Assembly (NCBI GenBank): GCA_900315565.1
Contig: OMZS01000004.1
Location: 1 to 64,000, forward strand
DNA: 64,000 bases
Direction of reading: 5' to 3'
Source of the DNA: an uncultured Prevotellaceae bacterium
GTDB lineage: Bacteria > Bacteroidota > Bacteroidia > Bacteroidales > Bacteroidaceae
Part shown: in pieces, positions 1 to 8,083 of the stretch
Layout of the letters: every line of letters begins with the position of its first letter
Position numbering within the stretch: position 1 is the first letter of the stretch
Notes under the pieces: generated by a model
The model's database searches: none
Seen by the model: the letters and a program-made list of their open reading frames with translations, nothing else
Told to the model about the DNA's origin: nothing
Translations under genes and position numbers: made by a program

Positions 1-1
1 G

Positions 2-190
2 GTAAAAAAAGAAATGTGCGCTCAGGTAGGGAGAGACTTTCTCTGGATGCCAGAACTAGTTACCACCCTACGTTATTACTCCAAGCATCGAAATCGTTAT
101 AAAACATTGGACAACTATTACCCCGAAATAGCCAAGTGCCTGAAGAAATATCTGAAAGAAGAAATGAAAAGAATAGAGAAATCGCTATAA
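2..190 (+). CDS. 3' end of an unrecognised protein (partial)
   Basis: An open frame enters from the left edge and stops with TAA at 188-190, giving 62 residues. The visible part is basic and rich in Lys, Arg and Tyr (for example RYYSKHRNRYKTLDNYYPE), with no signal peptide or membrane segment. I do not recognise the family, and the N-terminal part lies outside the window. About 240 bp without a gene follow, holding only a weak promoter-like site near 394. Confidence 0.5.
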   Translation, partial: VKKEMCAQVGRDFLWMPELVTTLRYYSKHRNRYKTLDNYYPEIAKCLKKYLKEEMKRIEKSL

Positions 191-393
191 CACTTATACG
201 ACGAGGGGACTTTTTTAAGTATTAAGCTAAATTCCAATTTATCTTTATCAATAAGCCCTCCGTCGGGAAGCCATAGTTTATATTCAAACAGTTAATAATT
301 GCGCAGCTGATATCTCCATACGCGATGACCACAATTAGAGTAAGTATTAACTTTATTTATCCCCAAAGACTCGCATGAGTCGAGATTTTTATC

Positions 394-401
394 TACTTTT
401 G
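394..401 (+). promoter_or_regulatory. Candidate Bacteroidetes -7 box
   Basis: TACTTTTG matches TAnnTTTG and lies 33 bp before the ATG at 434. No convincing TTG -33 element is seen at the right spacing, so this is tentative. Confidence 0.35.
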
Positions 402-433
402 CAAACACAAACAGACAGATAAATCGAATTTGT

Positions 434-688
434 ATGATTGTACCAAAGAAATCTTTTGGATTAATCGTCCTATTGTTTATGCCTTGTTTTGCTGTTGGTC
501 AAAACTGCGTGGACAGCACAGCATTCAGACAAGATAGCATCGACATTAGAACTGACTCGTTACGTCAGCGGAATGCTATGTACAACTGTGATACAGTTAG
601 AAAAGACAGTTTTCGAAAGCAGCACAGACTATCTTTTGTCCGCAAGGTGCGAATAATAGAAACTATCGGTTCGCACATAAGAAGATAA
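434..688 (+). CDS. Small exported protein, function unknown
   Basis: 84 residues. The N-terminus has a signal peptide (basic MIVPKKSF, hydrophobic LIVLLFMPCFA, likely cleavage near AVGQ). The mature part is short, polar and rich in Asp, Ser and Arg, with two Cys that could pair in the periplasm. It ends 10 bp before the transglutaminase-like gene and probably shares its transcript, so a role beside that protein is possible but not shown. I do not recognise the family. Confidence 0.55.
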   Translation: MIVPKKSFGLIVLLFMPCFAVGQNCVDSTAFRQDSIDIRTDSLRQRNAMYNCDTVRKDSFRKQHRLSFVRKVRIIETIGSHIRR

Positions 689-698
689 GTAAATAGGC

Positions 699-1604
699 AT
701 GAAGCGAATATATACAATTATCAGGGGCATCTTTGCCATCATCGGCTTACTTACTGTCGGACTGATTGTCTGGATGAGAATGTCTGGCATTTCAATCACA
801 ATCAATGAAGGCGACAAGGGGCTGTATCGGACAAGTGTTGACAGTCTGAGGACATCGGGGGCATACGGTCAAGACACGGTGAGTTTCAACATCTGTGTCG
901 TTCAGGACTCTGTGCGGGCTAAGGAAATCCGCGATTATTTCCAGTTGGACACACTTTATTCGGCCAACGATCCGGCGTGGAATAAAGCCTTGGCTATCGC
1001 CGCATTTGTGGCAAGGAACATTCCTCATGCCAACCAAAAAGTGCAACCCGAAAACAGAAATGCCATTGCACTGTGGGAATATACCCGCAACGTGGAACCC
1101 GCATTCAATTGTCGCCTCCATAGCATTCTGACTTTTGAACTGATGCTGGCTGCTGGTCTCACTCCAAAATTCGTCACTTGTTTGCCGCAGGACAAAAACG
1201 ATTCCGACTGCCATGTTGTTAATGAAGTATGGTTGCCTGAACTTGGGAAATGGGCCATGGTAGATTCCGATATGGGCGGGCACTATGTAAGTGACGAGAA
1301 TGACACACCGCTATCGTTGGAGGAAATGAGAGAGCACTATATATCCGGCGAAAAAATGATCATGCACCCTGGATTTGGAAAAGGCAGCGATGAGTTCAGC
1401 CATTATTATGCTTATATGGCTAAGAACACTTATTGGTTCATGTGTTGGGAAGTGCTTACTTACGGTGTGGAAGAGCATCGCTCTGATGGTGTCAATCCGG
1501 GGAAAGTGCTCAATCTGATACCTGCTGGTTTTGAGCCCTTCAACATGTGGGACAACAGCATCAACACAATAAATGCAGGACAGTTTTGGGCAAAGCCAAA
1601 GTAA
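699..1604 (+). CDS. Membrane-anchored transglutaminase-like domain protein
   Basis: 301 residues. One N-terminal membrane segment (about 9-26) anchors a domain facing the periplasm. The papain-like transglutaminase core is recognised by an ordered Cys-His-Asp triad: Cys138 in AFNCRLHS, His172 in DCHVVNEVWL and Asp189 in KWAMVDSD. In this superfamily such domains act as peptidases, transamidases or peptide N-glycanase-like enzymes; the substrate here cannot be told. It follows a small exported protein by 10 bp and ends before a strong bidirectional hairpin. The triad makes the fold call fairly safe; the biochemical role is open. Confidence 0.75.
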   Translation: MKRIYTIIRGIFAIIGLLTVGLIVWMRMSGISITINEGDKGLYRTSVDSLRTSGAYGQDTVSFNICVVQDSVRAKEIRDYFQLDTLYSANDPAWNKALAIAAFVARNIPHANQKVQPENRNAIALWEYTRNVEPAFNCRLHSILTFELMLAAGLTPKFVTCLPQDKNDSDCHVVNEVWLPELGKWAMVDSDMGGHYVSDENDTPLSLEEMREHYISGEKMIMHPGFGKGSDEFSHYYAYMAKNTYWFMCWEVLTYGVEEHRSDGVNPGKVLNLIPAGFEPFNMWDNSINTINAGQFWAKPK

Positions 1605-1779
1605 TAAATCCTAATTACTTTTCGCGGGCAAATGGCAGGGCAAACGAACATCAGTCGCACCGGAAATGCCGTGTTTAGTCGGTTTCCTGGTGCGACTGGC
1701 ATAATAGGGGCATGATTATGCTGCTCATGCACAACGATTACAGTTGGGGGCTCGGGCGCCACAACAAACAACAGAAACA

Positions 1780-1826
1780 AAAAACGGGTGAAGACGACAT
1801 TGCAGTGCCTGTCTTCACCCGTTTTT
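1780..1826. terminator. Bidirectional hairpin terminator
   Basis: A perfect 16-bp stem (1780-1795 with 1811-1826) has A-rich and T-rich edges on either side, so it can end transcription on both strands. It separates the + strand transglutaminase-like gene from the - strand nusB-coaE operon. Confidence 0.85.
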
Positions 1827-1863
1827 GATGGTTTACTATTGTTATTCTTGCATTATTCTTGAG

Positions 1864-2901
1864 TTACTCTTGCGTGGCGCGGTCGTCAACGTTGTCGCCC
1901 TCGGTGGGTTTCATTTCCTCCTCAAAGTCGGTAATGCCGGCCGCAATCAGAATGTTGTACCACGAGAGCAGCTTGCGGATGTCGCTGTCGTGAACGCGGT
2001 CGCGGTCGAAGGCGGGCAGCACCTCGCCGAAATACTCGCGCAGTTCCTTGCTACTGGCCTTCTTAAACTTGATGGAGCAAGGCTTGCCCTCCTCTTTGTC
2101 GCGGAGGCTGGCCAGCACCGTCATCAGGGGCACATCGTCGGCATCGGTAAACATGGCGATGTCGGCCAGGCTGGTGACGCGATCTGTAGCGAACGCGGGA
2201 ATGCGCTTATGGGTGTCGTCGAGTGCTTCGACGATGAGATTCTGTTTTCCTCTGGAAACGAGTTTGTAGAGTCCGGGCTTGCCGGCAATCGATAGAATGG
2301 TTTGTTGCATGGTTGTTGTTGTTTGAATATGTTTTTTTAGTGTTGTTAATATCGTTGTTAGTTGCTGGTCGATGTCCTCCGTTCCGTTGTTGCGGATTTC
2401 GAAGGTGCTTCGGGCGAGCATTTCTTGCTGTGGCATTTGGCAGCGCACCCACTCGAGGGCTTTGGCACGCGAGATGGCGTCGCGGCTCATCACGCGCTGC
2501 ACACGCACTTCCTCGCCGGCGGTGACGCAAACAATGGCATCGAAACCTACGCGGCGGTCGAAACCGCTCTCAAAAAGGATGGCACTCTCGAGCCACTCGA
2601 AGCCAGAGGCCAAGAAATCGGCTGCCACGGCAGGATGCACCACATCGTTGACAGCAAGCTTGTTTTGCTCAGAAGCCAGCAGGAAACTGGCCAGCAGCGG
2701 TTTGTTGAGTCTACCGTCCTGATAGACTTCGGGACCAACGAGACGCGTGAGCCCCTCGCGAATGGACTGCGAGGTGAGCATGAGCCGTTTGGCGGCCTGG
2801 TCGCAGTCATAAACTGTGATGCCACGGGCTGCCAGCCGCGCACAGACAAACGATTTTCCGCTGCCTATGCCTCCTGTGATGGCTATGCGACGGGGGGTCA
2901 T
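1864..2901 (-). CDS. coaE: Dephospho-CoA kinase fused in frame to a DUF5606 domain
   Basis: 345 residues. Residues 1-197 are dephospho-CoA kinase, the last step of coenzyme A synthesis (ATP-dependent phosphorylation of the ribose 3' OH). The P-loop ITGGIGSGKS is at the N-terminus, followed by the DCDQAAKRL region. Residues 198-345 start at an internal Met (codon 2308-2310) with MQQTILSIAGKPGLYKLV, the usual N-terminus of DUF5606, a small Bacteroidetes protein of unknown function normally encoded by a separate gene. No stop codon separates the halves; the join is a Thr-rich stretch. The start at 2901 overlaps the ybbR stop (ATGA), implying translational coupling. The product may be a true fusion, or the internal ATG may also be used. 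Confidence 0.85.
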   Translation of the reverse strand: MTPRRIAITGGIGSGKSFVCARLAARGITVYDCDQAAKRLMLTSQSIREGLTRLVGPEVYQDGRLNKPLLASFLLASEQNKLAVNDVVHPAVAADFLASGFEWLESAILFESGFDRRVGFDAIVCVTAGEEVRVQRVMSRDAISRAKALEWVRCQMPQQEMLARSTFEIRNNGTEDIDQQLTTILTTLKKHIQTTTTMQQTILSIAGKPGLYKLVSRGKQNLIVEALDDTHKRIPAFATDRVTSLADIAMFTDADDVPLMTVLASLRDKEEGKPCSIKFKKASSKELREYFGEVLPAFDRDRVHDSDIRKLLSWYNILIAAGITDFEEEMKPTEGDNVDDRATQE

Positions 2902-3881
2902 TGCTGCTCGATGAGATAATCCACCTGATCGATTTCGGTATGGGCGTTGCGAACGTTTGGAGGGAAGGCGCGCAGATGGATGGCACACTTCTCTGACGGG
3001 TTTTCCATCAGTTCGTTGTAGTCAACCTCCACGCTAAACTGCTCAGGCCGTATGGAACGATAGACGCTGGCCCCGGTAACAAACAGCACTTTAACACGCT
3101 GCGGGAACGTGCGAAGCACTTTTCCCTCGGGCATGTTGACAGCAGTGATAAGCACCTCGACACTCTCTTCGGTCAGCATGTCGGGATAGACTGACATGCT
3201 GACGGTGGAAGGCACAAACTTTGCTCCGCGTACGCTGCGCAGGCGAAGGTCAGTGGTGATGGTGTCGGTGACGTTCAGGAAACTGCGCTGCTCGGTGCTG
3301 GCATAGATGATGCTGTCGAGCAGTTCGTCGGCAGCATAAACCATGACGCTGTCGGGATGGATGGTGACTTTGGAGATGTAATAGCTTTGTCCGGCCTTTA
3401 CTTTTCCGACAAACCTCACCGGCACGCGTTTGTAACTACCATCGTTGAAGAAGAACTCTATTCTTTCGGGCTTAGCGCTAGTCACCTTCGATGACGAAGG
3501 CAACTGCTGACTGAACATTTTCAGAAGGTCGCCCACGGGCACCGAGCCTCGCCCGTTGCCTTTGGCATAGGTCTTGAAATCTACTCTCAGCCGTTTGATG
3601 CCGTCGCCATAGATGTAGCCTGCCATGGCGTAGCCCTTGTCGCGAATCACCACACGCAAAGTGCTGTCGGAAACACTGGTTATCATGTTCTCCTTGGGCA
3701 CGTTGACCAACTGCACCGGCACTTTTATCTCGCGCTCGTAGGTTTCGTTGAGCGACAAGACGAGCCAGAATGTTCCACTCACTAAGAGAAAGAACAAAAA
3801 AATCAGAAACTCCTTGTTCGCTATGCTGAAGAAGAAGTTCCTGGCTATACGGTAAGCGCGTTGCAGTATTGTCTCGTTCAT
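2898..3881 (-). CDS. YbbR-domain membrane protein
   Basis: 327 residues. One membrane segment near residues 26-45 (FLIFLFFLLVSGTFWLVL) is followed by a beta-rich extracytoplasmic region with YbbR-like repeats (EREIKVPVQLVNVPKEN and later segments of similar length). In Firmicutes, YbbR proteins (CdaR) regulate the c-di-AMP cyclase; in Bacteroidetes the role is less clear. It lies 3 bp after yajC and overlaps coaE by 4 bp, so it is part of a tight nusB-yajC-ybbR-coaE operon. Confidence 0.8.
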   Translation of the reverse strand: MNETILQRAYRIARNFFFSIANKEFLIFLFFLLVSGTFWLVLSLNETYEREIKVPVQLVNVPKENMITSVSDSTLRVVIRDKGYAMAGYIYGDGIKRLRVDFKTYAKGNGRGSVPVGDLLKMFSQQLPSSSKVTSAKPERIEFFFNDGSYKRVPVRFVGKVKAGQSYYISKVTIHPDSVMVYAADELLDSIIYASTEQRSFLNVTDTITTDLRLRSVRGAKFVPSTVSMSVYPDMLTEESVEVLITAVNMPEGKVLRTFPQRVKVLFVTGASVYRSIRPEQFSVEVDYNELMENPSEKCAIHLRAFPPNVRNAHTEIDQVDYLIEQQ

Positions 3882-3884
3882 TGG

Positions 3885-4214
3885 TTATTTCTGGGCGGTC
3901 ACGGCAGAGTCGGAGGTATCGGCAAACACGTATCCACGGTCAACCGAAATGACGGTGTCCTTGGCAATCTCTACTTCCACAACATTCTTGGCCACGTCGA
4001 TGTTGCGAACAGTGCCATAAATGCCACCGCCCACCACCACTTTGGTGCCTTTGGTCAGAGAGTTCTGGAACTCGCGGATTTTTTTCTGCCGCTGCTGCTG
4101 CGGGCGGAACATGAAAATCCACATAATAACAAAGATAGCTAAGAGCATGAGCATGGGGGCAAAACTGCCGCCACCCTGAGCTGCCTGAGCAGCCAAAAAT
4201 ACAGAAGTGTTCAT
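3885..4214 (-). CDS. yajC: Preprotein translocase accessory subunit YajC
   Basis: 109 residues. A short N-terminus with MLMLLAIFVIMWIFMFRPQ forms a single membrane helix that ends in the RPQQQRQKK motif typical of YajC, followed by a small KGTKVVVGGGIYGTV domain. YajC associates with SecDF at the SecYEG translocon. The length fits the family. It sits between nusB (60 bp upstream) and ybbR (3 bp downstream). Confidence 0.93.
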   Translation of the reverse strand: MNTSVFLAAQAAQGGGSFAPMLMLLAIFVIMWIFMFRPQQQRQKKIREFQNSLTKGTKVVVGGGIYGTVRNIDVAKNVVEVEIAKDTVISVDRGYVFADTSDSAVTAQK

Positions 4215-4260
4215 ATTAATATGTTATTTTTACTGTTTCCTAATTTGTTTTAAATAATTA

Positions 4261-4288
4261 TCAATTGTCAATTATCAATTGTCAATTA
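4261..4288. repeat. Heptanucleotide array (TCAATTG/TCAATTA x4)
   Basis: Four exact 7-bp units alternate TCAATTG and TCAATTA. The array covers the nusB stop codon (4275-4277), so the last NusB residues (LIDN) and the stop come from the repeat. The same unit recurs at 13772-13855. Confidence 0.9.
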
Positions 4289-5252
4289 AATTGTCCTCTG
4301 CGCCCCTTTTCTTAGAGCGCGGCTCTTCCATCGACTTGAAAAGCTTTCCCGTGTGGATAAGGTAGCGGGCAATGGCGTCGAGCATGCCATTGATGTAGCC
4401 TCCACTCTTAGGAGTGCTGTAGAGCTTGGCCAAATCCACGTACTCGTTGATGGTGACGCTGACGGGGATGTTGGGAAAAGTGAGCATTTCGGCCAAGGCA
4501 ATCTGCATAATGACCACATCCATATAGGCAAGCCGTGAAAAATCCCAGTTGCGGCTGGTTTCGCTCATGTAGCGCTGATACTGGTCGGCATTGAGAATGG
4601 TGGAACGGAAAAGCTTGCGTGCGAAATCCTTGTCTTCCAAGTCCTTATATTCGGGAAGCAGCTCTTGCTTGTTTTTGTTCTTCGGGTCGAAGCGCTTGAT
4701 GGTTTTAATGACAAACGTATCGACAATCTCTTTGTCGTCGTTCCAGTAGAGACTTTTCTCCTCGAGCAGGCTTTCCAGGTCGTCATTGTCCTGAATAAGA
4801 GCCTTATAGAGCTTCCGCCACAACTCACGGTCGGCGTTGTAGCTTTCTTCCTCGTCGGCCAGATAGTCCTGGTAGATTTGGCTTTGCTCAATCTGCGAAT
4901 ACACTTTCCTTACGAATTCAATATCATTCTCCCAAGTCTGCTTTTGCGACTCCATAAACTCGTTCAGCTGTTTGTTTTCTTCCAGCTGAATGGCAAAACG
5001 GTTGTAAGCAAATTTCTGCGAGGGGGGCTCGGTGCCTTCTCTTTGGGCTCTCTGAGTGGCAATCTCGGTATGGCGGCGCGCCTCTTTGGTTATCGCCACA
5101 ATCAGTGCCAGCAGATAATTGTAGAGATCGTATGCTTTCGAAAGACTGAACAACAACTCTTTCTCAGCATTGTCCATGTTTTTGTTTCCGTTTTGATAGT
5201 ATGCATAGGTTAACTGAACTATCTTAATACGAATCAATTCTCTGTTAATCAT
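4275..5252 (-). CDS. nusB: Transcription antitermination factor NusB (long form)
   Basis: 325 residues, with start MINRELIRIKIVQ chosen because homologues begin this way and a promoter lies 60 bp upstream. The C-terminal third carries the NusB RNA-binding fold (SRLAYMDVVIMQIALAEML, then VSVTINEYVDLAKLYS and GYINGMLDAIARYL). Bacteroidetes NusB has an extended N-terminal helical part, so the length is more than twice the E. coli protein but normal here. NusB with NusE forms the antitermination complex on rRNA operons. It is first in the nusB-yajC-ybbR-coaE operon. Its stop lies in a heptamer array, so the extreme C-terminus is repeat-derived. Confidence 0.9.
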   Translation of the reverse strand: MINRELIRIKIVQLTYAYYQNGNKNMDNAEKELLFSLSKAYDLYNYLLALIVAITKEARRHTEIATQRAQREGTEPPSQKFAYNRFAIQLEENKQLNEFMESQKQTWENDIEFVRKVYSQIEQSQIYQDYLADEEESYNADRELWRKLYKALIQDNDDLESLLEEKSLYWNDDKEIVDTFVIKTIKRFDPKNKNKQELLPEYKDLEDKDFARKLFRSTILNADQYQRYMSETSRNWDFSRLAYMDVVIMQIALAEMLTFPNIPVSVTINEYVDLAKLYSTPKSGGYINGMLDAIARYLIHTGKLFKSMEEPRSKKRGAEDNLIDN

Positions 5253-5313
5253 TTCTCCAAATGTATTGTAAAAAATAAACTTTCCCTTTCTTCCTAACGT
5301 GAAATAAGATATG

Positions 5314-5344
5314 CAAAGATAAGGTTTTTTGAATACACTTGCAA
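5314..5344 (-). promoter_or_regulatory. nusB operon promoter
   Basis: On the minus strand TATCTTTG (5314-5321) lies 20 bp after TTG (5342-5344), a good match to the Bacteroidetes -33/-7 signature. It leaves a leader of about 55 nt before the nusB ATG at 5252. Confidence 0.75.
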
Positions 5345-5415
5345 GAAAATGTAACTTTTTATTCTCTTTTTTGTATTTTTTCATCTTTCATGTTTCTTTT
5401 TTCATCTTTTCTTTG

Positions 5416-5423
5416 TACCTTTG
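5416..5423 (+). promoter_or_regulatory. rplY promoter -7 box with long leader
   Basis: TACCTTTG fits TAnnTTTG. The next gene starts at 5582, so the leader would be about 150 nt. It includes a GC-rich stretch around 5455-5515 that could fold, as expected for a regulated ribosomal-protein leader; I see no known leader motif. Confidence 0.5.
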
Positions 5424-5581
5424 CACCGCTTTTTTGAGCACATCTATCAAAACACGGGCCGACGAAGGTGAAAATGAGGCGAAAGCCCCCTCACCCACTC
5501 CCCCAATTTCGTGTGATGGCGAATTAAGCAAAATGAATCAATTTTTATTTTAACAACTTAATTTAGAGTAACACAACCATT

Positions 5582-6178
5582 ATGAGAGAAATCAACATTT
5601 CTGGAAAGAAAAGAACTGACGTTGGCAAGAAAGCCACCAAACTGCTGAGAAAAGAAGGCTATGTGCCCTGCAACCTCTACGGCGAGAGCACAGAGGACGG
5701 CAAGCCCGTTGCAATGTCGATTGCCATTCTGGCTAAAGATCTTCGCAAGGCTGTCTATACACCCCATGTGTATGTAGTGAACCTCGACATCGAGGGCGAG
5801 CTCCACACTGCCGTGATGAAAGAATTGCAGTTCCACCCCACAACCGACGCGCTGCTGCACATCGATTTCTATGAAATCAACGAGACCAAGCCCATCACCA
5901 TTGGCATTCCCGTGAAGCTCAACGGTCTGGCACAGGGTGTGCGCGACGGTGGACGCCTGAACCTCACCGTTCGCAAAATCAACGTCACCGCTCCTTATAA
6001 GAACATTCCCGAGACTCTCGACATCGACGTAACCTCGCTGACCATCGGCAAGAGCATCAAGGTGGGCGAGCTGAAGTTCGAAGGTCTGGAGATGGCCACC
6101 AGCAAAGAGGTGGTGGTATGCTCTATCAAGGCTACCCGTAAGTCGAACGCTGCTGCTCAGGCTACAGAAGAAGCTTAA
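5582..6178 (+). CDS. rplY: 50S ribosomal protein L25 / Ctc
   Basis: 198 residues. The N-terminal half matches L25, the 5S rRNA-binding protein (SGKKRTDVGKKATKLLRKEG, then VPCNLYGESTEDG). The C-terminal half (GIPVKLNGLAQGVRDGG, then a TLDIDVTSLTIGKSIKVGEL stretch) is the TL5/Ctc beta domain, so this is the long Ctc-type form. It binds 5S rRNA in the central protuberance of the large subunit. pth follows after 36 bp, a common pairing that places two translation genes on one transcript. Confidence 0.94.
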   Translation: MREINISGKKRTDVGKKATKLLRKEGYVPCNLYGESTEDGKPVAMSIAILAKDLRKAVYTPHVYVVNLDIEGELHTAVMKELQFHPTTDALLHIDFYEINETKPITIGIPVKLNGLAQGVRDGGRLNLTVRKINVTAPYKNIPETLDIDVTSLTIGKSIKVGELKFEGLEMATSKEVVVCSIKATRKSNAAAQATEEA

Positions 6179-6214
6179 TCTGCTTTGAGCGGCGGATGTT
6201 AGAAACCATTCGGA

Positions 6215-6853
6215 ATGGACAAATATCTTATTGTAGGTTTGGGTAACCCTGGCGACGAATATGCCAACACCCGCCACAATACTGGATACATGGTATTGGA
6301 CGCTTTCGCCAAAGCGTCCAATATTGTTTTTCAGGATAAGCGTTACGGCTTTGTGGCCGAAACCAGCATCAAGGGGCGCAAAGTGTTTCTGCTCAAGCCT
6401 ACCACCTACATGAATCTCAGCGGCAATGCCGTGCGCTACTGGCTCAACAAAGAGAACATCGACCAAAGTCGGCTGTTGGTCATCTCCGACGAGGTGGCCC
6501 TGCCCTTGGGCGACTTCCGTCTGAAAGCCAACGGCAGCAACGGCGGGCACAACGGCCTCGGACACATTCAGCAGCTCATAGGCCAGCAGTATGCCCGCCT
6601 GCGCATGGGCATCGGCAACGATTTTCCCCGCGGCATGCAAGTACAATGGGTTTTGGGCCATTACAGCCCCGAAGAAATGCAGATTCTGCAGCCGCGCATC
6701 CAACTGGTTGTCGAGGTCATCAAGAGCTTTGTGCTCGCCGGCATCGACATCACCATGAACCAATACAACAAAATGGGCAAAAGCCCCAAACAACCCCAAC
6801 CATGCCAGGAAACGAAACCAGAATCCCCCGAGCTGTCTCAGAAGCAAGAATAG
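6215..6853 (+). CDS. pth: Peptidyl-tRNA hydrolase
   Basis: 212 residues. It cleaves the ester bond of peptidyl-tRNA released from stalled ribosomes. Family landmarks are present: LIVGLGNPGDEYANTRHN with Asn11 and catalytic His21, TTYMNLSG with Asn67, VISDEVALPLG with Asp92, and GGHNGL with Asn113. The C-terminal tail after about residue 190 is Pro/Gln/Glu-rich and poorly conserved. Its last 52 bp overlap the start of the S4-domain gene in another frame. Confidence 0.95.
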   Translation: MDKYLIVGLGNPGDEYANTRHNTGYMVLDAFAKASNIVFQDKRYGFVAETSIKGRKVFLLKPTTYMNLSGNAVRYWLNKENIDQSRLLVISDEVALPLGDFRLKANGSNGGHNGLGHIQQLIGQQYARLRMGIGNDFPRGMQVQWVLGHYSPEEMQILQPRIQLVVEVIKSFVLAGIDITMNQYNKMGKSPKQPQPCQETKPESPELSQKQE

Positions 6854-7257
6854 ACAAGTGGCTTTGGGCTGCCCGTATCTTCAAGACGCGATCCATTGCT
6901 GCCGATGCCTGCAAAAACGGGCGCGTCACCATCAACGGCACCAACGTGAAGCCCAGCCGCCCGCTGAAAGAGGGCGAAGTGGTGAGCGTCAAAAAACCGC
7001 CCGTCACCTACTCGTTTCGCGTCCTGAAATGCATTGAGCAGCGCGTGGGCGCCAAACTGCTGCCCGACATCTACGAGAACGTCACCGACCCCAAACAATA
7101 CGAGCTGCTGGAGATGAGCCGCATCAGCGGCTTTGTCAACCGCGCCCGGGGCACTGGCCGCCCCACCAAGAAAGAGCGCCGCGCCCTCGACAACTTCGTT
7201 GACCCCGCGCTCTTTGGCTTCGACGACGATTTCGACCTGCTCGACGACGACGAATAA
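6802..7257 (+). CDS. S4-domain RNA-binding protein (Hsp15 family)
   Basis: 151 residues if translation starts at MPGNETR (6802), which overlaps pth by 52 bp. The S4 domain occupies about residues 14-75: RIDKWLWAARIFKTRS, ADACKNGRVTINGTNVKPS, LKEGEVVSV. Hsp15 homologues bind 50S subunits carrying stalled nascent chains, which fits the link to pth. The C-terminus is basic (RARGTGRPTKKERRALD) then strongly acidic (DDDFDLLDDDE). A longer upstream start in the same frame is possible but would overlap pth much further. Confidence 0.85.
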   Translation: MPGNETRIPRAVSEARIDKWLWAARIFKTRSIAADACKNGRVTINGTNVKPSRPLKEGEVVSVKKPPVTYSFRVLKCIEQRVGAKLLPDIYENVTDPKQYELLEMSRISGFVNRARGTGRPTKKERRALDNFVDPALFGFDDDFDLLDDDE

Positions 7258-7305
7258 ATCGGACTATCCTCACCCCATACCCCAAGAACTGCAAAAATAC
7301 TCATC

Positions 7306-7875
7306 ATGACCAATCTTGCCATTTTTGTTTCTGGCGGCGGAACCAACCTTGAGAACATCATCCGCCACTTTGCCGACAATCCCGAAGTAAACATTGCACT
7401 GGTGCTCAGCAACAGGGCCGATGCCTACGCACTGGTACGCGCCCGCAACCACAACATACCATCGGTGGTGCTCACGCGTGCCGAGTTTGCCCAAGCCGAC
7501 AAGCTCATGCCACTCATGCAGCAGTACGACATCCACTTTGTTGTGCTGGCCGGATTTCTGGTCATGGTTCCCGACTTTCTCATCAAAGCCTTCCCGCGCC
7601 GCATCATCAACATCCACCCCGCCCTGCTGCCCAAATACGGCGGCAAAGGCATGTACGGCCATCATGTTCACGAGGCAGTGAAAGCCGCTGGCGAGACAGA
7701 GACAGGCATGACAGTTCACTACGTGAGCAATGTTTGCGACGGCGGCGAGATTATCGCCCAGTTCAGCACTCCCCTCTCACCCGACGACACCCCCGACGAT
7801 ATTGCCGCCAAGGAGCATGTGCTGGAACAGGAGCATTTTCCGAAAGTCATTGAGCAGCTGCTGAAAGAACTTTAG
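7306..7875 (+). CDS. purN: Phosphoribosylglycinamide formyltransferase (GART)
   Basis: 189 residues. PurN transfers formyl from 10-formyl-THF to GAR in purine synthesis. The N-terminus AIFVSGGGTNLENII is the phosphate-binding loop; the catalytic trio is Asn102 and His104 (INIHPALLPKYGGKGMYG) and Asp145 (VCDGGEI). Length is as expected. It follows the S4 gene by 48 bp and ends just before a strong terminator, so it is probably the last gene of the rplY-pth-S4-purN run. Confidence 0.95.
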   Translation: MTNLAIFVSGGGTNLENIIRHFADNPEVNIALVLSNRADAYALVRARNHNIPSVVLTRAEFAQADKLMPLMQQYDIHFVVLAGFLVMVPDFLIKAFPRRIINIHPALLPKYGGKGMYGHHVHEAVKAAGETETGMTVHYVSNVCDGGEIIAQFSTPLSPDDTPDDIAAKEHVLEQEHFPKVIEQLLKEL

Positions 7876-7940
7876 GAGCAGAAGCTTGCGTACGACGAGT
7901 TTGGAGCAGAAATCCCTGCAATGGGAAATCATCATAAACA

Positions 7941-7986
7941 GGCCGGATTCACCTTCCTTTTACGGAGCAGTGAATCCGGCCACTTT
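7941..7986 (+). terminator. Terminator after purN
   Basis: A perfect 12-bp stem (7941-7952 with 7970-7981) is followed by A-C-TTTTT. It closes the + strand rplY-purN run. Confidence 0.85.
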
Positions 7987-8083
7987 TTATGCATGTAATT
8001 GTATATTGGGAGTTTTGTGTTTCGTTCTTTCTTGCTTTTTGTTTCTATTCTTGTTCTGTGTCGTCTATTCCCGGAAGCAGTGG

